A stretch of 11,870 nucleotides of DNA from DUZB01 sp964407525. GTDB lineage: Bacteria > Desulfobacterota > DSM-4660 > Desulfatiglandales > Desulfatiglandaceae. The stretch spans positions 1-11,870 of the forward strand of contig CAYOWC010000142.1 of assembly GCA_964407525.1 (NCBI GenBank), written 5' to 3'. The first letter of the stretch is position 1, and the number at the start of each line of letters is the position of its first letter. The notes beneath the pieces are model-generated. The model did not search any database, was not told the DNA's origin, and saw only the letters and a list, made by a program, of their open reading frames with translations. The translations under genes were made by a program, and so were the position numbers. This document shows positions 6,562 to 11,870 of the stretch, piece by piece.

Positions 6562-7262
6562 CAGCGTTGCCCTCCTTCGTTGTATAGCCTTTCAGGGACA
6601 TGCAATATGCCCTTTTCAAGACGAGCCTGAAAAAAGACCGGTTTAGCCTTACCCTTGACTGAATTAGTGGTTTTCCCATCATGGGAATAGAACTGAATGT
6701 TCCCTTTTGGAAACTGTTCATACCGAATGTCAAACAGCATCATTCCCAGATCGTCGGAAAGGAGTATGGGCTTTTCAGTGCCGTCAACAGGAGCGAAATG
6801 GGCTGCAAACTCTCTACATCCCAAATAAGGATGATGGAAATACTGGCCTTTTTTGACCCTTCGAAAAAACTGCTCACTATATTTCTTCGGCGAATCAGCT
6901 GTGTGGGCCGCCAAAATCTGCTCGGCCCGAACGATATACACCACGTCTCTCAAGGCGACCGTATGACGTTGGGCCCTGTTTTTTCCGGCATCCGCATAAT
7001 AATGCCCCCCTTTCGAAGCATCCGAACGTTCGCTTTGTCGGGAATTTATCTCATTTCTCAAAAATGATATATGCCTGATCTCATTGAGTATCCATATTTC
7101 ACGGACGCGCCATTTGAATTCAGGCTTCCAGAAAATCGCCTCCAGTATTCCCCTGGCTGCGGAAGGCGTCATAACATTATAGGAAAGCCGTTCCACTTTC
7201 ATTTCGGGTCTCGTGAAGCAGGCCATTTCCCCCCATATTTTTACCGCCAGCAATTCAGACAT
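6561..7262 (-). CDS. cas5c: Cas5c (Cas5d) crRNA endonuclease and Cascade subunit
   Basis: 233 aa from the ATG at 7262, chosen because GAGAGGAAG lies just upstream; an ATG at 7277 would include it. In I-C this protein replaces Cas6, cuts the repeat below its stem-loop and stays on the crRNA 5' handle. The family signature PYLGCREF is at 145-152 and AQRHTVALRDVVYI at 97-110. Compared from memory with the Bacillus halodurans enzyme, whose catalytic set is Tyr46, Lys116 and His117, the matching positions here are F44 in EAIFWKP and K126-K127-Y128 in SPKKYSEQF. So the Tyr and His seem replaced while a Lys remains. It follows cas3 by 31 nt. Confidence 0.95.
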   Translation of the reverse strand: MSELLAVKIWGEMACFTRPEMKVERLSYNVMTPSAARGILEAIFWKPEFKWRVREIWILNEIRHISFLRNEINSRQSERSDASKGGHYYADAGKNRAQRHTVALRDVVYIVRAEQILAAHTADSPKKYSEQFFRRVKKGQYFHHPYLGCREFAAHFAPVDGTEKPILLSDDLGMMLFDIRYEQFPKGNIQFYSHDGKTTNSVKGKAKPVFFQARLEKGILHVPERLYNEGGQR

Positions 7263-7293
7263 GCGTCTTCCTCTCATTTGTCTGCTGTATTGT

Positions 7294-9480
7294 TTATATT
7301 ATGTTATCCTCCGGATCGGGTGGCTCAAACAATAACCCTAACCGGTCGTCGTATCGTCCCGCCCAATACCAGAGACCTTCCTTGATCTGCACAACCCAAT
7401 GTTCTTTGAGTGCTTTTTCTAACTCGTATTTTGAAAGATTCACTAAATACGGTTGCAGTTGGCGCCATAGTTCAGCGGGCGGTTCAAAACCCATTTGAAG
7501 CCGGTTGACCAGGTCAACGGCCTGTTCCTTGGCTTCACCGTACCGTACGGAAACGGGAAACCTCTCCCCTCGAATCAAACGGTAACGGAAAGCGGTTTCC
7601 GGAAAATCGAATTTGGCCCTGCAAGCTTGAACAGCATTGGCATCCAAAGGCGCCATATCATAAAGTCCCCTGAAATAATCTTTGAAGGTACCCGGCAGGT
7701 TTAAATCATGCGCCCCTTTGAGAAACTGTTCGGCATAGTGGGAGGCAGTTTTGTAAATCCCTTTTGGCGAATGCTCTTTCTGCAGCCGGAAAATGAAGAC
7801 ATTCCCATGCTCAGGCAAACCATTCTCCCTGTTGCAACGCCCGGCTGCCTGGACAATTCTATCCAATGGACCCACCGCACGAAAAACCACCGGAAAATCC
7901 AGATCCACACCCGCTTCCACAACTTGCGTTGAAACCAGAAAGCATGGGTTTCCACTGCGGGTTCGCTTTCCTACTTCCTTCAGAACCTCGTACCGATGGG
8001 CGCCGCATAAATTCGTTGACAAATGAAAAACATCTTGTTTGTTGACGTCCGATTCTCTTTGAAGCACCTGGGTAAATTCAAGGGCATCCCTCTTGCTGTT
8101 GAAGATGCATAGACTTTGATTGCCTTGGGCCATGACGCGGAACGCAAGGCCCTCAAGGGTCAGAGGTTCGTCTATCATATGGTAGTTTACCCTTTTAAGT
8201 TCATGAAAGTAGGTTCCCGGGCTCAAGACAATCTCTCTGACATTTTCAATACCTTCCAGGAAAAAATCGAAACAGTACTCAAAAGCCGGTTGGGTTGCCG
8301 TACAGAAAACCACGGTTACCCCGTAATGCTGAACGAGTTCCGATAATACATCCAGAGTGGGTTCGAGCAGTTCCACCGGCAAGGTTTGAATTTCATCCAG
8401 CACGATGACGCTTGAAGCGATGTTATGCAACTTGCGGCAACGGCTCGTACGGTTAGAAAAAAGACTTTCAAAAAATTGTACCGTGGTGGTTACAATCAGG
8501 CTTGCATCCCAGTTTTCCGCTGCCAGCTTCAAATGATCGTTAATTTCTGATGCCTCATCTTCTTTGAGGGGAATGGCGCTATGATGTTCGAGTACATTTG
8601 CTGCCCCAAATATACCCCGGTAAACCGCTGCTGTTTGTTCGATGATGCTTGTATAGGGTATTGCCACGATAACTCGTTTCAGATCGTGGTATTTCGCATG
8701 TTTTAGTGCAAAGGCAAGCCCCGACCTTGTTTTTCCGCCTCCGGTCTGAACGGTCAACCGGAAAAAACCGGGGCTGAGGCTTGCCGATTTTATACATGCG
8801 TCGTAGATTTCTTTTCGTTTTTGATTCAATTGGCCCGATTTCCCTTCAAACTCCTTCTGCGCGGCCTTTAATGATCGCCACATCTTTTCAATTGAGAAAG
8901 ACGCCGCTTTGCGCTTTTTGCGAATATCCGGGTAAAAATGATTTTCCGTGTTCAAAAAATCCGCATCGACCAAACAACTGAACAGGAACCGTACAAGCAG
9001 TTCAAAACGTCTTTTCACCTCTTGCGTTCCCAGGTTCAGAGAAATCCAAGATGGCCAATCCTGTTTTGCAACGGATTTCAAATCGGGAAAAAGCTTTTTT
9101 AAACTGTCATGTATTCCATCAAGAACTTTTTGTTTTTCTGAACTGCGCTGATAGGTTTTGATAACCTGCGGAACCTGAAGTCCCGCGTGGTGACCGGATA
9201 TAGCCAGGACCACAGGACCGATACCCAATTTCTCCGCCAACAAGGCCCCTACCCATGCGTGGTTGGGCCCTCTTGAGGTCTCCCCAAGCAAATAGGCTTG
9301 AAATTCAGGCTGAACCTTGCCGGCATCGTGCAAACGGCCTAACATGTCTGCAAGTCTGCCCCCGTGAAAAGGCACGGCAAAACGTTCTGCCATTTCAGAA
9401 ACATCTTGAAGATGATCTGAAAGAAAGTGTGGCATTCCTAAACTGTTTCTTGAATGAGCAAGCAACCGCTCTTTAACCAA
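7294..9480 (-). CDS. cas3: Cas3 HD nuclease-helicase, type I-C
   Basis: About 728 aa from a TTG at 9480, chosen because AAAGGAG is 8 nt upstream and the product then starts MVKERLLAHS, as I-C Cas3 proteins do; a TTG at 9498 is the longer option. Numbering from 9498, the N-terminal HD nuclease shows H57-D58 (GRLHDAGK), H80, H103-H104 (SGHHAG) and D178. The helicase has Walker A TVQTGGGKT (249-257), DEIQ (368-371), CTATQP (399-404), VSTQVVEAGVDLDF and QAAGRCNRE. Cas3 is recruited to Cascade-bound DNA, then unwinds and degrades it. Reading frame and motifs are intact. It lies 51 nt after abi, which may share its transcript. Confidence 0.97.
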   Translation of the reverse strand: MVKERLLAHSRNSLGMPHFLSDHLQDVSEMAERFAVPFHGGRLADMLGRLHDAGKVQPEFQAYLLGETSRGPNHAWVGALLAEKLGIGPVVLAISGHHAGLQVPQVIKTYQRSSEKQKVLDGIHDSLKKLFPDLKSVAKQDWPSWISLNLGTQEVKRRFELLVRFLFSCLVDADFLNTENHFYPDIRKKRKAASFSIEKMWRSLKAAQKEFEGKSGQLNQKRKEIYDACIKSASLSPGFFRLTVQTGGGKTRSGLAFALKHAKYHDLKRVIVAIPYTSIIEQTAAVYRGIFGAANVLEHHSAIPLKEDEASEINDHLKLAAENWDASLIVTTTVQFFESLFSNRTSRCRKLHNIASSVIVLDEIQTLPVELLEPTLDVLSELVQHYGVTVVFCTATQPAFEYCFDFFLEGIENVREIVLSPGTYFHELKRVNYHMIDEPLTLEGLAFRVMAQGNQSLCIFNSKRDALEFTQVLQRESDVNKQDVFHLSTNLCGAHRYEVLKEVGKRTRSGNPCFLVSTQVVEAGVDLDFPVVFRAVGPLDRIVQAAGRCNRENGLPEHGNVFIFRLQKEHSPKGIYKTASHYAEQFLKGAHDLNLPGTFKDYFRGLYDMAPLDANAVQACRAKFDFPETAFRYRLIRGERFPVSVRYGEAKEQAVDLVNRLQMGFEPPAELWRQLQPYLVNLSKYELEKALKEHWVVQIKEGLWYWAGRYDDRLGLLFEPPDPEDNII

Positions 9481-9504
9481 AACTGTTTCTCCTTTCAAAA
9501 CATT

Positions 9505-9525
9505 AACGGTATTCCCAGAGCCGTT
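9505..9525. other. Small hairpin between abi and cas3
   Basis: AACGG (9505-9509) and CCGTT (9521-9525) form a 5-bp stem with an 11-nt loop in the abi-cas3 gap, upstream of the cas3 ribosome-binding site. It has no T-run, so it is not a terminator. No promoter is evident in this 51-nt gap, which supports co-transcription of abi and cas3. Confidence 0.3.
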
Positions 9526-9531
9526 TGTTTG

Positions 9532-10437
9532 TTAAATTATGCGCCAAAAAGGGTCTTTGTACCATTTAGCGGAAAAACCCATTTTGAGAATAGGTATGTC
9601 CTGATTGTCCTTAAAGAGATCGAAAAGCCGGTTTTGCCAACTTGTTCCATCCGCAATGACAAACAAAAGCAAATTCAAAACAGAAGCCTGTGCACAGAAA
9701 GATGCATTATTTTTGAATTGATCTTTGAATTCCTTCGCCACCATGGGCTTTACGGTGAACGTCCTGTTCCACAAGCGAGAGTGATGCGCGCAAAGATTCC
9801 TTAGATAGGTTAGAGAGTGCAACCAAGAAATTAGTACCTTGAAATGAAGCCCCAATTGATCGCCTATATTTTTACGATCTTTTCGTGATCTAAAATTACT
9901 GAAGAGATGTGACCAAGTTCCAATGGAAAGGGATTCTGCAATAACCCAGCTCGGAGGGAGATATGGCATATCATAGGTTTCAAAATATCTACGGCAATAA
10001 TAGTCTCGCTTATTAAAGTTCCGGTATCCGGTTTCATATTCAACTTTTCTAATAAAAACATTATGTTTGAAATCGGTTTTGAAAAGGTGCCGTTTTAGGT
10101 ACCAATGGGCACCGTATCTTTGGCACATAAAATCGGAAATGATGGATCGAATCGCCACCTCGATACGTTCGACAGCGTCCATCACCAGCAGCCGCAGTTT
10201 ACGATCAAAAACATAAAGATCAAGAATTGAATCGAATTTTACAGTATCTTTAAAGTGGTAATGGTCATGCGCCAAAAAAGGAGGGAAATATCCTGAGAGC
10301 CGATAGTAACCAATATAACGCAGATAGTGTCGAACTCGTTTGGGATCTGGAATAAGCAGGCCGCGAGCGAGAAGTGTCTCGATCTGTTCGTCAATAGTCA
10401 AAACTGGTTTTTCGTATGACTTATGAATTCCAGACAT
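9532..10437 (-). CDS. Abi_2 / AbiF-like HEPN abortive-infection protein
   Basis: 301 aa. The N-terminus has the family pattern KPVLTIDEQIETLLARGLLI followed by YLRYIGYYRLSGYFPPF (residues 10-54). The C-terminal half has YLRNLCAHHSRLWNR with R213 and H218, an RX4H motif of HEPN ribonucleases. Abi_2 (AbiD/AbiF) proteins are phage-triggered toxins, probably RNases, and AbiF-type proteins have been proposed as relatives of the Cas13 ancestor. The gene lies directly upstream of cas3 in the same direction. Its ATG touches the six-T tail of a terminator-like hairpin, and the only Shine-Dalgarno-like bases (GGTGGG) lie in that hairpin, so expression looks tightly held. A CRISPR-like guide RNA lies upstream. 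Family call is firm; its control by Cascade is inference. Confidence 0.92.
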   Translation of the reverse strand: MSGIHKSYEKPVLTIDEQIETLLARGLLIPDPKRVRHYLRYIGYYRLSGYFPPFLAHDHYHFKDTVKFDSILDLYVFDRKLRLLVMDAVERIEVAIRSIISDFMCQRYGAHWYLKRHLFKTDFKHNVFIRKVEYETGYRNFNKRDYYCRRYFETYDMPYLPPSWVIAESLSIGTWSHLFSNFRSRKDRKNIGDQLGLHFKVLISWLHSLTYLRNLCAHHSRLWNRTFTVKPMVAKEFKDQFKNNASFCAQASVLNLLLFVIADGTSWQNRLFDLFKDNQDIPILKMGFSAKWYKDPFWRII

Positions 10438-10482
10438 AAAAAACCCACCGAGGTGCGCATCCTTAGGAGAGGCGTGGCGGGT
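10438..10482 (-). terminator. Terminator/attenuator abutting the abi start codon
   Basis: On the minus strand ACCCGCC (10482-10476) pairs with GGUGGGU (10449-10443), 7 bp with one G-U pair, followed directly by a run of six T that ends at the abi ATG. The loop of 26 nt is long for a terminator but has its own small UCC/GGA pairing. The abi Shine-Dalgarno-like GGTGGG is in the 3' arm. The element could both stop transcription before abi and hide its ribosome-binding site. Confidence 0.6.
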
Positions 10483-10494
10483 GTTGTTACGTGA

Positions 10495-10523
10495 AAATTA
10501 ATTCAACCCGCCTAAGTTGTCAA
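10495..10523 (-). promoter_or_regulatory. Candidate promoter P3 upstream of abi
   Basis: Perfect -35 TTGACA (10523-10518), 17-nt spacer, then a weak -10 TAATTT (10500-10495). A transcript would start near 10488 and fold at once into the terminator-like hairpin before abi. The spacer contains GCGGGTTGAA, which resembles the repeat handle. The -35 is convincing, the -10 is not. Confidence 0.4.
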
Positions 10524-10558
10524 TGAATAAATTTAGCCGCCCAAAATAAAATGAACCC

Positions 10559-10576
10559 GTAGCCTCAAAAGGCTAC
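10559..10576 (-). other. 7-bp perfect hairpin after the mini-CRISPR
   Basis: GTAGCCT and AGGCTAC pair perfectly around a 4-nt loop. On the minus strand it is followed by GGGTTCATTTTATTTT, only loosely T-rich. It may mark the 3' end of the CreR-like RNA, or it may be the 5' end of a transcript from the -10 box directly upstream. Confidence 0.5.
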
Positions 10577-10585
10577 ATTATAACA
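10577..10585 (-). promoter_or_regulatory. Extended -10 promoter P2
   Basis: TGTTATAAT is a perfect extended -10 (TGnTATAAT). No -35 match is seen at the right distance, which lies in the second pseudo-repeat. A transcript from here would begin near 10570 and run into abi. It has no match to the pseudo-spacer. Confidence 0.5.
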
Positions 10586-10587
10586 TA

Positions 10588-10684
10588 CTCAAAACCCACG
10601 CCCCCAGCCTATTCTGGGGACGTCTTTTCAGTCTGAATACTCCACAATTAATGTTTCAACCCACGCTCCAAAGCTGAATGTCAA
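10588..10684 (-). ncRNA. CreR/CreA-like mini-CRISPR (pseudo-repeat, pseudo-spacer, pseudo-repeat)
   Basis: Pseudo-repeat 1 (10653-10684) ends GGAGCGTGGGTTGAAAC, matching the last 17 nt of the array repeat at 15 positions; its stem half is degenerate. The pseudo-spacer (10625-10652, 28 nt) starts ATTAATTGTGGAG. Pseudo-repeat 2 (10588-10624) has a CCCCAG/CTGGGG stem flanked by ACG/CGT and then GCGTGGGTT, so it keeps the repeat's hairpin and part of the handle. The first 11 pseudo-spacer bases match a TTC-flanked site 10716-10726 with one mismatch at position 6. Known CreA and CreR RNAs have this form and guide Cascade to repress, not cut, a promoter. Whether it is transcribed and processed cannot be seen here. 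Confidence 0.75.
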
Positions 10685-10707
10685 AAAAGCTATAAAAGCG
10701 ATCTTCT

Positions 10708-10736
10708 TTAACAAACCACATTTAATGAACTGTCAA
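10708..10736 (-). promoter_or_regulatory. Candidate promoter P1 of the mini-CRISPR, overlapped by its own target
   Basis: Perfect -35 TTGACA (10736-10731), 17-nt spacer, weak -10 TGTTAA (10713-10708). Transcription would start near 10701 and read straight into pseudo-repeat 1 and, if not stopped, on to abi and cas3. The pseudo-spacer target fills most of the spacer between the boxes. Confidence 0.5.
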
Positions 10737-10833
10737 GTAGAACTTGCAAATTTCCAAATGGATCTTTTATTTTTCTTAACTGGTAAAACGCAGGTACCCT
10801 CTCGAACTCGAAGCAATAATGGTTGGCTTTCAT
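10708..10833 (-). CDS. Possible 41-aa ORF upstream of the mini-CRISPR
   Basis: An ATG at 10833 opens a 41-codon frame starting MKANHYCFEFERVPAF and ending LNVVC at the TAA at 10708. I do not recognise it. The upstream GAAGG is 11 nt away, a poor ribosome-binding site. Its 3' end contains the P1 -35 box and the pseudo-spacer target. It could be a small toxin in the manner of CreT genes, a relic of an older gene, or chance. Confidence 0.25.
   Translation of the reverse strand: MKANHYCFEFERVPAFYQLRKIKDPFGNLQVLLDSSLNVVC
10716..10729 (-). promoter_or_regulatory. Seed target of the pseudo-spacer with TTC PAM
   Basis: Minus strand TTC (10729-10727) then ATTAAATGTGG (10726-10716). The pseudo-spacer begins ATTAATTGTGG: 10 of 11 identical, mismatch only at position 6, which type I crRNAs do not pair. 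TTC is the established I-C PAM. Beyond base 11 the match stops, as in CreA/CreR targets, where a full match would bring cleavage. Confidence 0.75.
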
Positions 10834-10845
10834 GGTTAATACAGC

Positions 10846-10857
10846 CTTCAATTGAAG
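10846..10857. other. 12-bp perfect palindrome
   Basis: CTTCAATTGAAG lies between the decayed gene and the 41-aa ORF start. It may be an operator; nothing more can be said. Confidence 0.3.
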
Positions 10858-10877
10858 TCTCCTGAATACACACAGGC

Positions 10878-11585
10878 CTACTTCTGAGTAGCACTACTGT
10901 ACTCATGAAAAAAGTCGTCCAGGTACTTGATCCGCTTTGCTTTGTCCGGGGTAGCCTTTAGAAGAATCCACAGGTACACCCGCCACCCGTAGTCTGGATA
11001 TTCCAGAAAAGGGCTGTCTGAACCGGCCATCTAGTGAATCGGTTCCAGCGGAGTAAATCCCGGCCAGTATGTCCGGAATTCCTCCAAGTCTCTTTTCAGC
11101 GTCGAAAACCACCCGTTGGCTTCCAGAACAAACGATAATTTGTCAGGCTTTTCATCTTCTGCATCCTGGAAATCAAGGAATTCCCGGTAAGGATGTTCGT
11201 ATAGGGCGCCCTTCAAGTTGGCAATACCTACGTTTTCTTCAAAGTCGTCCGGAAAGTGATAAAGAGGATGAATTCCCGCAGAGCTCTGATAAAACCCGGC
11301 TATCCACCCCAGCATGGTGCCCATTCCGTTTGTATCCTTACAAATGTATTTTTTGATTCGATTTTGTTCCCCGGTTAGTTCAATGTGGACGTCGAAAAGG
11401 TAAGCCTCCAGCCACGTCATGTAATCTTCGTAAGATATGTCGTCCGGTCAACCGTTTTCTTTTCCCGGATACTCAGCCAATCTGTAGCCCTTGAGAAAAA
11501 AGAGGTCACGGTAGATCAGTTCATCGGGATAGGGAACTAAATGTCCGTTGGGAAGCTTCTTCAGGATTTTTCGGAGTTCATACAT
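10878..11585 (-). pseudogene. Unrecognised gene with two in-frame stops
   Basis: A 235-codon frame starts at an ATG at 11585 behind a strong GGAGGAGAGG ribosome-binding site (MYELRKILKKLPNGHLVPYP...). TGA interrupts it at codon 46 (11450-11448). The next open stretch (from MTWLEAYLFD, 11420) runs to TAG at codon 185 (11033-11031), followed directly by an in-frame ATG (11030) and 50 more codons (MAGSDSPFLEYPDYGWRVYL...) ending at 10878. Both sides of each stop look like plausible protein (acidic and aromatic-rich, soluble, no membrane segment). I do not recognise the family. It is most simply a decaying gene. The last 50 codons could instead be a separate gene overlapping the stop. It is co-oriented with the CRISPR locus but probably unrelated. 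Confidence 0.6.
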
Positions 11586-11600
11586 CCTCTCCTCCTCTCT

Positions 11601-11780
11601 TCAGGATATAAGCCTTTCCGTATTGTCTTCTCTGTTCGTTTCCGCAACCAATATGGGGACCATATCATGGCGTTTTGACAGATACGGCCGTCCCATTGCG
11701 GATTTCAGAATGCGGATTGCGGATTGTTTGCCCTCCTGAAATCCTGGACTGATCGGTACATCTAAGCGAGTCGATTTCAT
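11601..11780 (-). CDS. Possible 59-aa ORF upstream of the decayed gene
   Basis: ATG at 11780, TGA at 11601, 15 nt before the next start, so it could be the first gene of a two-gene operon. The product (MKSTRLDVPISPGFQEGK...) is basic and unrecognised. No Shine-Dalgarno is seen before the ATG. Its middle is built from GCGGATT repeats, which often occur in non-coding DNA, so it may not be a gene. Confidence 0.3.
   Translation of the reverse strand: MKSTRLDVPISPGFQEGKQSAIRILKSAMGRPYLSKRHDMVPILVAETNREDNTERLIS
11698..11725. repeat. GCGGATT simple repeats
   Basis: Three copies of GCGGATT at 11698-11704, 11712-11718 and 11719-11725, the last two in tandem. Short arrays of this kind are familiar from intergenic DNA of Desulfobacterota genomes, which is a weak clue to the host. 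Confidence 0.6.
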
Positions 11781-11870
11781 TTTTTTAGACCTATAATATC
11801 AGACACGTTTGACATATACGGTCACACGTATGAAAAAAAATTGAAAATAATTTTGAATTTTCTTTCATGG
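11781..11870 (-). promoter_or_regulatory. AT-rich upstream region with possible promoter and paired ACACGT sites
   Basis: On the minus strand TATTAT (11798-11793) is a 5/6 match to a -10 box shortly before the 59-aa ORF, with no good -35. Two ACACGT copies (11803-11808 and 11824-11829, + strand) are 21 nt apart, two helical turns, and could be an operator pair. No gene is seen here up to the window end. Confidence 0.3.

Noticed and set aside
10588..10684. Mini-CRISPR as merely the worn end of a second ordinary array
   Set aside because: Not fully excluded, but a worn array would not be expected to match a TTC-flanked promoter site 10/11 with the mismatch at the unread sixth position.
10903..11112. 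69-codon minus-strand ORF
   Set aside because: Out of frame with the protein-like reading through 10878-11585 and unlike any family I know; taken as a shadow.
11448..11450. TGA as selenocysteine (and TAG at 11031-11033 as pyrrolysine)
   Set aside because: Two different recoding events in one soluble, non-redox-looking protein are unlikely, and I saw no clear selenocysteine insertion hairpin; simple decay is more economical.

Overview
This window holds a nearly complete type I-C CRISPR-Cas locus. All recognised genes lie on the minus strand, so the locus reads from high to low coordinates: abi (Abi_2/AbiF-like HEPN protein) - cas3 - cas5c - cas8c (with a well-marked internal start for cas11c) - cas7c - a BRO-N domain gene - cas4 - cas1 - cas2 - leader - CRISPR array. 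The array has eleven identical 32-nt repeats of the I-C kind and ten spacers of 32-34 nt. It probably runs past the left edge of the window. There is no cas6, as expected for I-C, where Cas5c processes the crRNA. The host looks Gram-negative. Cas sequences of this style and a GCGGATT-type simple repeat near the right end are reminiscent of Desulfobacterota, but this is a low-confidence inference.

The most interesting part is the roughly 300 bp upstream of abi (10438-10736). It contains a degenerate 'mini-CRISPR'. A pseudo-repeat (10653-10684) keeps the 3' handle half of the array repeat (15 of 17 nt). A 28-nt pseudo-spacer follows (10625-10652), then a second pseudo-repeat (10588-10624) that keeps the CCCC/GGGG stem-loop. 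The first 11 nt of the pseudo-spacer match 10 of 11 nt at 10716-10726. The single mismatch is at guide position 6, the position type I effectors do not read, and the site is preceded by TTC, the known I-C PAM. The site lies just inside a perfect TTGACA -35 box, between it and a weak -10. This is the architecture of CreA/CreR guide RNAs, which use Cascade to repress a promoter through a seed-only match.

Downstream of the mini-CRISPR come an extended -10 box, another TTGACA box, and a terminator-like hairpin whose six-T run touches the abi start codon. Then comes abi itself, 51 nt before the likely cas3 start. I infer that Cascade with the CreR-like guide controls expression of the RNA, and possibly of the Abi toxin and the cas operon, so that loss or inhibition of Cascade would release the toxin. 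Untargeted promoter-like boxes between the mini-CRISPR and abi make the exact wiring uncertain.

Other oddities: a phage-type BRO-N gene splits the effector genes from the adaptation genes. The leader-proximal end of the array carries only the last 10 nt of a repeat next to a 21-nt partial spacer. The leader has nested perfect inverted repeats. Cas5c appears to lack the Tyr and His of the known catalytic set. At the right end is an unrecognised gene whose frame has two stops (10878-11585), preceded by a doubtful 59-codon ORF.
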